In this document: positions 41,102 to 49,262 of the stretch, piece after piece
How positions within the stretch are numbered: the stretch's first letter is position 1
How the letters are laid out: the number at the start of each line of letters is the position of its first letter
Origin: CAYSUS01 sp964434165
GTDB taxonomy: Bacteria; Planctomycetota; Planctomycetia; Pirellulales; Thermoguttaceae
Direction: 5' to 3'
Length of the DNA: 64,000 bases
NCBI GenBank assembly: GCA_964434165.1
Contig: CAYSUS010000040.1
Location: forward strand, 1 to 64,000
Made by a program: the position numbers and the translations under genes
The notes under the pieces: model-generated
Databases searched by the model: none
What the model was told of the DNA's origin: nothing
What the model saw: the letters and a program-made list of their open reading frames with translations, nothing else

Positions 41102-42192
41102 CCGCCACGACGGGCCAGTCGCCTCGCTTCGTCTTCGCGGCCTGCCAGATGGGCGCCGAGAAGGCGCTGATTGCCGAGATGGCCCGGGCACGACCGGCCC
41201 TGATGCCCGCCTACCGTCGGCCGGGGCTGGTCACGTTCAAGCTTCCGGCCGGGCAGGACTGGCCCGCGGGCAGGAGCCTCGACGCGGTGTTCGCTCGGAC
41301 GTCAGGACTCACGCTGGGCACCGTCAGGCATGACCGGCCTGACGCCCGGGCGGCCGGGCTCTGGCGACTGGCGGCGGGACGACCGTTCCGCCGAGTGCAC
41401 GTGTGGCACCGCGATCCGCGCATCGGGGAGAGCGCCGAGGCGGTCGAGGACCCCGTGATCGCGACGTGCGCCGACGAGGCCCGTCAGGCAATCCTCGGCG
41501 CGGTCCCGGCCGACCGCGTCCCCGCGGCGGGTCTTCGCGACCTGTTCCAGCCGGCCGGATTCGGCGATCTGGTGCTCGACTGCGTGGTCGTCGAGCCCGA
41601 TGCGTGGTGGGTCGGGTACCACCGGGCCCGCTCTTCCCCCTCGCGATGGCCCGGCGGCGTGTTCCCCTCCGATCTACCCGAGCACGCCGTCTCGCGGGCG
41701 TGGCTGAAGATGGAAGAGGCCCTGGCATGGTCCGCTTTTCCGCTGCGGCCCGGCGCTCGATGGGCCGAGTTGGGAAGCGCGCCGGGCGGGGCGAGCCAGG
41801 CCCTGTTGGATCGCGGAATGGCGGTCACGGGCATCGACCCGGCGGAGATGGACCCGATGGTCCTTGCCCATCCGCGGTTCACGCACGTGCGCCGGCGCAG
41901 TACCCAGGTGCCCCGCCGGGTGTTCCGCAAAGTCCGCTGGCTCGCGTCGGACATGAACGTGACCCCCCAGTATACCCTCACCGCGGTCGAGGCCGTCGTC
42001 ACCCATCCGGAAGTCCGCGTGCGCGGGCTGTTGCTGACGCTCAAGCTGAGCACCTGGGACCTCGCCGGGCTGATTCCGGAGTGGCTTTCGCGGGTCCGAT
42101 CGTGGGGATTCAACCAGGTGCGGGCCCGCCAGCTCTCCAGCCATCGCCGGGAAATCTGCGTTGCGGCGCTCTGCAAGCCGTTCAGGAGGTGA
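41098..42192 (+). CDS. RlmM-like FtsJ-domain rRNA ribose methyltransferase
   Basis: A 364-residue protein resembling RlmM, the 23S rRNA C2498 2'-O-ribose methyltransferase. A THUMP-like N-terminal half ('FVFAACQMGAEKALIAEMAR') is followed by a SAM-binding Rossmann domain with 'WAELGSAPGGASQALLDRG' (GSAPGG at about 227), an Asp in 'WLASDMNVTP' (about 284) and a Lys in 'GLLLTLKLSTWD' (about 316), matching the K-D-K-E type set. The start is GTG at 41098, overlapping the FmdE-like stop. Coupling of an FmdE-like protein with an rRNA methyltransferase is odd. Confidence 0.85.
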   Translation: MTATTGQSPRFVFAACQMGAEKALIAEMARARPALMPAYRRPGLVTFKLPAGQDWPAGRSLDAVFARTSGLTLGTVRHDRPDARAAGLWRLAAGRPFRRVHVWHRDPRIGESAEAVEDPVIATCADEARQAILGAVPADRVPAAGLRDLFQPAGFGDLVLDCVVVEPDAWWVGYHRARSSPSRWPGGVFPSDLPEHAVSRAWLKMEEALAWSAFPLRPGARWAELGSAPGGASQALLDRGMAVTGIDPAEMDPMVLAHPRFTHVRRRSTQVPRRVFRKVRWLASDMNVTPQYTLTAVEAVVTHPEVRVRGLLLTLKLSTWDLAGLIPEWLSRVRSWGFNQVRARQLSSHRREICVAALCKPFRR

Positions 42193-42515
42193 GGGTTGGG
42201 CGGCACCCCCACAGCGGCATTCAAGAAGTGAAGGCGAACATGCCGACCCCCGTTGATCGGTGGAGCGTGTTTCGCTTGCCACGCGCCGACCGCGCGCGCG
42301 ACGCCTGCGTTCGGTTGACTCGCCGCGCGGGGCCGTATTAGAATCCAGCCCTTCCGCCGGCCTGTGGGTGGCCCGACCAGATCGGCCGAGCTGCGCGAGT
42401 TGCCCCCTCCGACTGCCGGCGCCCCGCCATGAGCCTTCCCCACCCGGGGTCCGTTTATCATCCGGCACCGTGAGGCTACGGTGTCGCCAGCCGTTCGAGC
42501 GAGGAGACGATCCGC
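42193..42515. other. 323-bp intergenic region and long leader
   Basis: A promoter (42315-42344) lies in the middle. The leader of about 165 bases contains an ATG at 42429 that opens a 14-codon frame ('MSLPHPGSVYHPAP' then stop) and a CACCGT/ACGGTG hairpin shortly before the ribosome site of the repeat-protein gene. No other gene is seen. Confidence 0.4.
42315..42344 (+). promoter_or_regulatory. Sigma-70-like promoter of repeat-protein gene
   Basis: TTGACT (42315-42320) and TAGAAT (42339-42344) are separated by 18 bp. This is one of the best -35/-10 matches in the window and implies a leader of about 165 bases before the GTG at 42516. Confidence 0.6.
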
Positions 42516-44600
42516 GTGCGCATGAAGTCTTGGCGGCGTTCTGCCGCGGTGGTAACCCGACGAACGTTGCGCGCGGGCATGGCGATCGCGCTGGTGGCGT
42601 TTCTGGCGACGGGCCGGGCCCGCACGGAGGGCGACTCGGCCTCGGTCGGGGAGCCGCAGGCGCGCGGCATGATGGTCCTGGTCGAGAACGAGATGGTCGC
42701 CGGGTTCGAATCCCGCGGAATCGCCGACGCCTACGCCCGCTTCCGGGAATACAGCCGTCTGATGCTCGACCAGAGCGCGACGGGCCGTGGCGGTGAGCTG
42801 ACCGCCAACTGCCGCCTGAACTGGTACGTCGAGCTGCTGAGCGATCCGGTCCTCGCCCCGCGGAAGGCCGAGGCCTTCACCCGGCAGTTGCACGCGGCCC
42901 TTTCGGGCGATCACCGCGGCCTGGACGCCGCCCTGGCGCTGGCCCGGGGCAAGCTCGATTGCGGCGAGCGAGGTCCTCGCGCGCTGCCCGCCGCCGATTC
43001 GCCCGAGGAGGCTCTCGGCCTGATAGAGAAGGCCCTGACCGACTGCCAGATTCACTACGCGGCCGCGCTGGCCCCGCTCTCGCCGTCCGAAGTGGGCGAG
43101 CTGGCGCGCGACCTCTTGCCCGTGATGGTGACCCAAAACCATGTCGGGCACACGCTCCAGTCGCGGAGCACTGGCAGGCGCCTCTGCGACCTAGTGGAGA
43201 AGATCGACCGCGCGGCCCTTTGCGCGGCGGCCGAGGACCTAGTCGTCCTGGCGGCCCCCGGGCTGCTCGATCAGCTCGCGAAGATCGCCGGGGAGGGCGA
43301 CATCGAGGTCCCAGGCGCCGCGGGCAGCATCCTGCGGAAGATCGACACGCCGATCGGGACGCTCCTCGTCGGAGGCGAGGGCAATAACACCTACAAGCTC
43401 GACGAGATGCCCGGCGTCTGCGCGGTCATCGACGTGGGCGGCGACGACAGCTATCTCGAAGGCAGCGTCTCGTTCGATCGGCCTCTGCTCGCGGTGATCG
43501 ATCTGGCGGGAAGCGACGCCTATCGCGCGACCAGGCCGGGCGCGCAAGGCGGGGCGGTCCTGGGCGTGTCGCTGCTGCTGGATCGCGCCGGCAGCGACGC
43601 CTACTACGCACGCGACGTGGCCCAGGGATCGTGCGTGGCCGGGGTTGGAATCCTCATCGACGGCGGCGGAGACGACGTGTACCATGGGGCCCGACGGGTG
43701 CAGGGGCAGGCCCTCGGCGGACTGGGAATCCTCCTCGACCGCGGCGGCGACGACCAGTATCGAGGCGCGCTGTGGACGCAAGGCTTCGGAGGCCCGCTGG
43801 GACTCGGCGTGCTCAACGACGTGGACGGCGCCGACCACTACTACACCGGTGGCTACTACCTCGATTCCTACGAGGAGACCCCCGGCTACGAAGGCTGGGG
43901 GCAGGGCGTCGGCTCGGGACTGCGCCAGGTCGCCAACGGCGGCATCGGCGTGATCCTCGACGGCGGCGGCGACGACGAGTACGAGTACGATTACCTGGCC
44001 CACGGCGGCGGTTACTGGTGCGGGGTGGGAATGGCCCGCGACTTCGGGGGCAACGACCTCCGGCACGGCGCCACGCGCAAGGCGTACGACGGCAGCCCGC
44101 GAACCCAGAGCCGATTCCAGCGCTTCGGCGCCGGCTTCGGATGCCACTATGCCCTGGGATTCCTCTTCGACGACGCGGGCAACGACACCTACGGCGGGAC
44201 GATCATGGGCGTGGGCTTCGCCTGGGACGACTCCGTGGGGTGCCTCTGCGATTTCGGTGGTAATGACACGTATGAGGCGACCGGCGGTGGCACGCAGGGC
44301 AACGGGGCGCAGGCCGGTCTGGGGCTGCTGTTCGACTACGACGGCCAGGACACGTATCGTGGCCGCACGCAGGCCAACGCGTCGGCCGGGATCTCGTATC
44401 ACCCGCTCCCGCAGTGCGGGGGCAACTTCAGTTTCCTGGTCGATTACGGAGGCGAAGACACCTATGGCTGCGGCGCCAGCAACAACGCGATCACGCGCCG
44501 CGGCAGCGCCGGAGGCTTCCTCATCGACCGGCCCCGTCGGGAGGAGTCCACCCAGAGCGCCGCGGGCAACGAGACCGCGGCCCTCCCCAACCGCGAATGA
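42516..44600 (+). CDS. Secreted protein with twelve DxGGxDxY repeats
   Basis: A 694-residue protein with a signal peptide ('TLRAGMAIALVAFLATGRA') and an alpha-helical N-terminal 260 residues. From about residue 305 there are twelve tandem repeats with period near 26 residues and a core of the form (L/V)xDxxGxDxYxG, for example 'VIDVGGDDSYLEG', 'LIDGGGDDVYHG', 'LLDRGGDDQYRG', 'LFDDAGNDTYGG' and 'LCDFGGNDTYEA', with hydrophobic 'GxGxL' steps between. The period fits a beta-helix, and the Asp/Asn ladder suggests calcium. No named family is recognised. The GTG start has GAGGAG upstream. The next gene encodes another secreted protein. Confidence 0.75.
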   Translation: MRMKSWRRSAAVVTRRTLRAGMAIALVAFLATGRARTEGDSASVGEPQARGMMVLVENEMVAGFESRGIADAYARFREYSRLMLDQSATGRGGELTANCRLNWYVELLSDPVLAPRKAEAFTRQLHAALSGDHRGLDAALALARGKLDCGERGPRALPAADSPEEALGLIEKALTDCQIHYAAALAPLSPSEVGELARDLLPVMVTQNHVGHTLQSRSTGRRLCDLVEKIDRAALCAAAEDLVVLAAPGLLDQLAKIAGEGDIEVPGAAGSILRKIDTPIGTLLVGGEGNNTYKLDEMPGVCAVIDVGGDDSYLEGSVSFDRPLLAVIDLAGSDAYRATRPGAQGGAVLGVSLLLDRAGSDAYYARDVAQGSCVAGVGILIDGGGDDVYHGARRVQGQALGGLGILLDRGGDDQYRGALWTQGFGGPLGLGVLNDVDGADHYYTGGYYLDSYEETPGYEGWGQGVGSGLRQVANGGIGVILDGGGDDEYEYDYLAHGGGYWCGVGMARDFGGNDLRHGATRKAYDGSPRTQSRFQRFGAGFGCHYALGFLFDDAGNDTYGGTIMGVGFAWDDSVGCLCDFGGNDTYEATGGGTQGNGAQAGLGLLFDYDGQDTYRGRTQANASAGISYHPLPQCGGNFSFLVDYGGEDTYGCGASNNAITRRGSAGGFLIDRPRREESTQSAAGNETAALPNRE

Positions 44601-44688
44601 GGATTCGAAGCGCGAGGCCATCTTGGCCTCACCTCCCCTGGGCGAACTGCCCCGTCCGCTCGATCGAACCGAAGCAGGAGGCTTGCAC

Positions 44689-46056
44689 GTGCCTCGGCCA
44701 GAAGTTGCGTCCTGGGTTGCCCTTCTCGCCAGTGTGCTGGCGCTGGGACCGGGCCCGCGGCCCGCTTGGACCGACGAGCCAACTCCAGGCACCGAAGGCT
44801 CGGCCGGCGGGGTGCCTTCACACGACGCCGACGTGAAGCAGCTCGCGCCGCCAGCGACCACGGATGCGAAGGCCGAATCCGGCGGCGAGAAAGCCCCACG
44901 CGCGAAGGACGGCGCGGAGAAGTCCGGGCGAACGCCGAAGCCGGCCCCGGACCCCTCCGCTGCGAGGCCACGACCGAAACCGGACCCGAAGCCGTCCCGC
45001 GCCGAAGAAGACGGAACCCAAGGGGCCGGCGAAGAGCCGACTGCCGCAGCGAAGCCGAAGGCCGAACTGACGCCTGAACTGCTCCGCCTTCGCGATCAGG
45101 TCCGCCGCACGCTCTCCGCCGCACGTCAGTCGCCGCTCGACACGAAGTACAACACGGTCACCGATCTGATCGTCTCCACACTGCCGCTGGGCTGCGAGTC
45201 GGAGTCGCTCCTCGGCGGGCCGGGTGGACGGCGCATCAACACAATCACTTGCTTGTGCTGGAATTACCCCTGCGCAGGCCGTCGGCCGCTGACCGTCGCC
45301 CACGGGCGCATCGCCGCGCGCATCGGCTACGGCCTGCAAACGCAGCGGGGTCAGCTCCTGGCCGCCCTGGCCTTCGCCCGCGTGCCGGACGACTATCCGT
45401 GCCGCGTCGGCGACGACGAGCGGACCGTGGCCGACCTGGTCGCGTCCGAGAAGCTCAACTGCGGCGAGGGCATCGATTCCTCGCATCTGCTCGTGGGACT
45501 GACATACTATCTGCCCGGCGACGCGTCGTGGAAGAACCGGCTTGGCGAGACGTGGAGTCTGGAGCGCCTCGTGGACATGGAGCTCGACGGCCCGATCAAC
45601 GACGCCCCGGACGGCGGCCTCCATCGGCTGATGGGACTGAGTTTTGCCGTGCAGTCGCGGCTGGCGCGCAAGCAGAAGATGTCCGAGCCGTTCGTTCACG
45701 CCCGGGACTACGTAATCGAGTACCAGGACTTCGCCTTCCGGTGCCAGAACGAAGACGGCACGTGGCACCCCACCTTCTTCGCCGCGAAGGGACCCACGCG
45801 CGACACGGTCGGGGCCCTCCGCGCCACCGGGCACATCACGCGGTGGCTGGCGTACTCGCTGCCGGAAGGAAGACTGGTTGAGCCGGACATGGTCAAGGCC
45901 GTGAAGGCGGTCGCCACGCTGGCGGGGCGCGTGCCGCGCCCGGGCGGCGGGGCCGCCTTGAGCCCCCAGCTCACCTCGACCGCCATGCATGCCCTCCACG
46001 CGCTGGCGATCTACGACGCTCGCGTGTTCAAGCCCCACGACGATACGGCGCCGTAG
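44689..46056 (+). CDS. Secreted hypothetical protein with cyclase-like helical repeats
   Basis: A 455-residue protein with a signal peptide ('PEVASWVALLASVLALGP') and a long Ala/Pro/Lys-rich linker (to about residue 130). The C-terminal 310 residues look helical and enzyme-like ('LGCESESLLGG', 'LNCGEGIDSSHLLVGLTYYL', 'AKGPTRDTVGALRATGHITR'), in a pattern resembling the alpha/alpha-barrel repeats of prenyltransferase/squalene-cyclase-like planctomycete proteins; this is tentative. Start GTG at 44689 is supported by AGGAGG seven bases upstream. It follows the repeat-protein gene by 88 bp in the same direction, so they are likely cotranscribed. Confidence 0.6.
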   Translation: MPRPEVASWVALLASVLALGPGPRPAWTDEPTPGTEGSAGGVPSHDADVKQLAPPATTDAKAESGGEKAPRAKDGAEKSGRTPKPAPDPSAARPRPKPDPKPSRAEEDGTQGAGEEPTAAAKPKAELTPELLRLRDQVRRTLSAARQSPLDTKYNTVTDLIVSTLPLGCESESLLGGPGGRRINTITCLCWNYPCAGRRPLTVAHGRIAARIGYGLQTQRGQLLAALAFARVPDDYPCRVGDDERTVADLVASEKLNCGEGIDSSHLLVGLTYYLPGDASWKNRLGETWSLERLVDMELDGPINDAPDGGLHRLMGLSFAVQSRLARKQKMSEPFVHARDYVIEYQDFAFRCQNEDGTWHPTFFAAKGPTRDTVGALRATGHITRWLAYSLPEGRLVEPDMVKAVKAVATLAGRVPRPGGGAALSPQLTSTAMHALHALAIYDARVFKPHDDTAP

Positions 46057-46148
46057 TGCGAGATGCGTTGGGGCCGCTCGCAGTCCTGCGGGGATCGTGC
46101 CGTGCCATCGACGATGCCCACGCGTCGCGGGGCATGCCACGCCAAACC

Positions 46149-46259
46149 GCCTTGCGCGATTCCCGGAAAAGGCGTCGAGACCCTTCCTCCCAGGCGTCCC
46201 CATCGTTGCTTCGCACAAAAGGGTCCCGACCCCTTCTCCCTCCCAAAACCGTGCACGGC
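46149..46259 (+). repeat. 111-bp structured element, copy C
   Basis: Starts GCCTTGCGCGATTCC and ends ACCGTGCACGGC. The inner stem is GTCG-A-GACCCTT with AAGGGTC-C-CGAC. It lies between convergent genes and ends 3 bp before the stop codon of the minus-strand gene at 46263, the same placement as copy A. Confidence 0.8.
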
Positions 46260-46262
46260 TAT

Positions 46263-46928
46263 TCAGCCGGCCTCAACCCCGTAATCGCACGAGGTGCAGA
46301 AAACCCTGCGCCACAGTCGCGCGGTACACGCGGCCGCCGCGCACCCCAAGGCCTCGGCCGGGCGGAGCGCGACCGGTGTGCCGCACCTCGGACACGCGAT
46401 CTCGGCCGGAACGGGCTCGCCGCAGCACGCGCACCGGAGGGCCTCGTCCCGCGGCGCCGACACCGCCACCAGGACGCCGCCGGTCACCTCGCATTCGGAC
46501 CCGCCGCCACGCCATCGCCGCAACAGGTCGTCGCGCTCCGCGCGCAAGTCGGCTCCGAGGGCCGGGTCGTGCACTCGGGCCGCATCGGAGCTCCACGCCG
46601 TGAGCACGCAGAAATGCCCCAGGGTCGATTCCCGCCGGACTCGCAGGTTGAGGATAATCCGCAGCCCGGCGCGCTGGAGCGTCCCTAGCGCCGTCCATGG
46701 CCGGGCGATCTCCAGGCAGCACGCCTCCAAACCCCGGCGGCGCGCGTCGGCCGCGAGCCGGCTCGTGCGCGCGTCTCGGCTCCCGTGTCGGTCGCACTGC
46801 GCAATGGCCTCCCACACGGCGCGATGGTCCGCCGCGACCCCCAGTGACCGATAGACCATCACAAGCGCCGCGGCCCCACACGTTCGCTCGCCTGCCAACT
46901 CGAGCTGCGGTTCAAACGGAATCGACAT
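46263..46928 (-). CDS. C39-like peptidase domain with C-terminal zinc ribbons
   Basis: A 221-residue protein. The N-terminal 150 residues resemble a papain-like C39 peptidase: Cys17 in 'ERTCGAAALVMVYRSLG' and His in 'STLGHFCVLTAW' with a following 'VHDPALG' (Asp/Asn). The last 60 residues hold zinc-ribbon cysteines ('CACCG', 'CPRCG', then 'FCTSC'). C39-like domains process leader peptides or act as inactive bindings; here the ribbon is unusual. It is 20 bp downstream of rluD and probably cotranscribed with it and the TPR gene. Confidence 0.75.
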   Translation of the reverse strand: MSIPFEPQLELAGERTCGAAALVMVYRSLGVAADHRAVWEAIAQCDRHGSRDARTSRLAADARRRGLEACCLEIARPWTALGTLQRAGLRIILNLRVRRESTLGHFCVLTAWSSDAARVHDPALGADLRAERDDLLRRWRGGGSECEVTGGVLVAVSAPRDEALRCACCGEPVPAEIACPRCGTPVALRPAEALGCAAAACTARLWRRVFCTSCDYGVEAG

Positions 46929-46948
46929 GGGGCCGGGAGGTCGGTCGG

Positions 46949-47947
46949 TCAGGCGCGATTCTCGCGCAGCGCTTGGAGCACCGCGGTCATGTCGGGCGGA
47001 AGCGGGGCCTCCACTTCGATCATCCGCCCGCCCAGGAACGGATGCGAGAAGTTCAGCCTGCGCGCGTGAAGGGCCTGACGCGAGAGCAGCACGAGGGCGT
47101 CGCCTCGATCGCGTGAGATCTCGCCGCGCGTGATCTCCGCGCGTCCGCCGTACTGACGGTCGCACAGGACCGGGCATCCGATGTGGGCGAGGTGCACGCG
47201 AATCTGGTGCGTCCGGCCCGTTCTGGGCATCGCCCGCACCGCGGCAAAACCGTCGAACCGCTCGTCCACTTCATAGAACGTCTCGGCGGGCCGGCTGTCG
47301 GGGTGGCCTCGAAGGATGGCCATCTTCTCGCGCTGCTGCGGATGGACGCCGATCGGGCAGTCGATGACGTCGCGGTCGCGCTCGGGCGTGCCCGACACCA
47401 AAGCGAAATACTCCTTCTCCACGGTCCGCTCGGAGAACTGCGCGGCAAGCTTGTGGTGCACGAGGTCCGTCTTGGCTACGAGGATCGCGCCGCTGGTGTC
47501 GCGGTCCAGCCGGTGAACGATGCCCGGCCGCGTAGGGCCGCCGGTCGTGCTGAGCCTTCCGGCGAAACGGTGCTGAAGGGCGCTGGCCAGGGTCCCCGTC
47601 CAGTTTCCCCGCGCAGGATGGACTACCATCCCCGGCGGCTTGTCGATCACCGCGAGGTAGTCGTCCTCGTACAGGACGTCGATCGGGATCGCTTCGGGAC
47701 TCGGGGCCTGGCGGGGGATCTCCGGCAACACGACCTCGACGGCCTGGCCGGTTCGCACGCGCGAGCTGGGCCGGGCCCCGCGCCCGTCAAGCCGCGCCCC
47801 GCCGGCCGTGATCACCCGCCGCATGTGCGCCCGGCTGTAATCCGTAAAACGGTGGGCAAGAAGGACGTCGAGGCGCCAGCCGTCCTCCTCCGGCTGGACG
47901 GTCAGCAGGATGGGCTCGTTCGAGAGGGTCTCCCGCGGGGCCGACAT
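46949..47947 (-). CDS. rluD: RluD-like 23S rRNA pseudouridine synthase
   Basis: A 332-residue pseudouridine synthase of the RluA/RluD family. An S4-like RNA-binding domain (about 20-75) precedes the catalytic domain with 'LAVIDKPPGMVVHPA' and the motif 'HRLDRDTSG' (145-153), where Asp148 is the catalytic residue. 'TGRTHQIRVHLAHIG' is the later family motif. RluD modifies helix 69 uridines of 23S rRNA; the exact target here is unproven. It starts at 47947 and overlaps nothing; the C39-like gene follows closely. Confidence 0.93.
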   Translation of the reverse strand: MSAPRETLSNEPILLTVQPEEDGWRLDVLLAHRFTDYSRAHMRRVITAGGARLDGRGARPSSRVRTGQAVEVVLPEIPRQAPSPEAIPIDVLYEDDYLAVIDKPPGMVVHPARGNWTGTLASALQHRFAGRLSTTGGPTRPGIVHRLDRDTSGAILVAKTDLVHHKLAAQFSERTVEKEYFALVSGTPERDRDVIDCPIGVHPQQREKMAILRGHPDSRPAETFYEVDERFDGFAAVRAMPRTGRTHQIRVHLAHIGCPVLCDRQYGGRAEITRGEISRDRGDALVLLSRQALHARRLNFSHPFLGGRMIEVEAPLPPDMTAVLQALRENRA

Positions 47948-48072
47948 GACTGGACTACCGCCGTGAAGTGGACCGAATCGGGAAGACGCGCCGCCCGGGA
48001 GCCAGCGCCGCCGAAGCGAGCGGCTTGTGCCTGTCGTGGCCTGCCCCCAAGTCGGAATCGGCACCCCTGGCC

Positions 48073-48981
48073 TCACGGCGAAGAGCCGCTCTCGGGGCCT
48101 GGGGGCGTCTCCTTCGCGGCCTCGCCGTCCGGCTCGCCGGACTTGCTGCTGGCGGAGTCCTCGTCGGGCTCGGGGAACGACAGTCCCCCGCCGTCGGGCT
48201 TCGAGCGGCCAGAATCGAGCGGATCGGTCGGCGTGTACAGCGGTTCATCCGGCAGGGTGAATTCGGTGGGCGGCTTCAGCCCCGGCACGCCCGGCCCTTC
48301 CGAGGCTGTTGACCCCTTGGGCTCCCAACGGGCGAAGTCGTCGTAGAACTCCCGGGTGCTGCTCTTCTCCAGGTCCTTCAGCCGCGCCTCGGCGGCCGCA
48401 GCAAAGGTGCCCTCGGGCCAGAGATTGACCACTCCGCGATAGCCGCGGTCGGCCTTCTGGCCCGACTGCTTGGCCGAGGCCGTGCTCCAGCTCTCGATGG
48501 CCTTGTCCAGATCGCCCGCCGCCTCGTCGGTCATGGCCAGTCCGTAGGTCGCGCGCTCGCGCAGCTCCGGGACGCGCGACTCCTCGAGCACAAGCTGGAA
48601 GCTCTCGCGGGCCTTCTGGAGGTCCTCGCGGGCCGCGGCCTTGCTGTGGAACAACTCGTCGCACGCCAACGAAAGATAGGACTCGCCGGCCAGGACCGCA
48701 GCCCAATGCGCCGTGATCGTGCCCGGATGGGCCTTGATGACCTTCTCGAACTGAGAAGGGTCGGTCCGGCCCCCGACCATCGTCCCGAGCAGATCGTTCC
48801 ATGCGGCGGTGGACTCGGCCGCCGACTGCCGGCTGAGCCACGTGTAGGCCAGGAGGATCACCGCGACCAGGATCACTCCGCCCAGGATCGCGTTCTGGTA
48901 GGGCCTGAGCGCCTCGATGACCCTGGCCAGCCAGTGGGCCAGTTCGTTTTTCTCCAGGTCGTGTCGGACTTCGGATTTCAT
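48073..48981 (-). CDS. Membrane-anchored TPR protein, YfgM-like
   Basis: A 302-residue protein with a single N-terminal membrane helix (about 30-48, 'NAILGGVILVAVILLAYTW') after a charged cytoplasmic start, then tetratricopeptide-like helices ('AAVLAGESYLSLACDELF', 'RERATYGLAMTDEAAGDLD'). The order fits the YfgM type linked to the Sec translocon. The last 70 residues are Pro/Ser/Glu-rich and disordered. The ATG (48979-48981) is chosen over upstream codons that would put arginine-rich text first. A good promoter precedes it. Confidence 0.75.
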   Translation of the reverse strand: MKSEVRHDLEKNELAHWLARVIEALRPYQNAILGGVILVAVILLAYTWLSRQSAAESTAAWNDLLGTMVGGRTDPSQFEKVIKAHPGTITAHWAAVLAGESYLSLACDELFHSKAAAREDLQKARESFQLVLEESRVPELRERATYGLAMTDEAAGDLDKAIESWSTASAKQSGQKADRGYRGVVNLWPEGTFAAAAEARLKDLEKSSTREFYDDFARWEPKGSTASEGPGVPGLKPPTEFTLPDEPLYTPTDPLDSGRSKPDGGGLSFPEPDEDSASSKSGEPDGEAAKETPPGPESGSSP

Positions 48982-49059
48982 GACCTTCTCCCCTTCGGCC
49001 GCAACGGGCGGTGGAGCAAGCGGCGCAGCGTTCCGCAGGACGTTTCCGTTAAGCAGGTC

Positions 49060-49089
49060 AATATATACGGTCCTGGAGAGGGGCGTCAA
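49060..49089 (-). promoter_or_regulatory. Promoter of TPR-rluD-C39 operon
   Basis: On the minus strand TTGACG (49084-49089) is followed 16-18 bp later by TATATA/TATATT (49060-49067), about 80 bp before the ATG at 48981. Fit to a sigma-70 consensus is good. Confidence 0.55.
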
Positions 49090-49262
49090 GGTCGTCGCAC
49101 CGCCGCGCGGTCCCCCTTTGCATGTCGGGCGGGTAGGCGTACGATCCATCGCTTCGACAACCTCGCGCGCCCACAGATCGGGGGGCTGCGAGACTGCGCG
49201 GTCCGTTCGTCGAGGCCCCCGGCGTCTCGCTTGCCCGTTGATCCCGCCGATCCGCTTGTTGC

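Noticed and set aside
43239..44861. 540-codon minus-strand open frame over the repeat protein
   Set aside because: Its apparent repeats are the mirror of the DxGGxDxY codons on the other strand.
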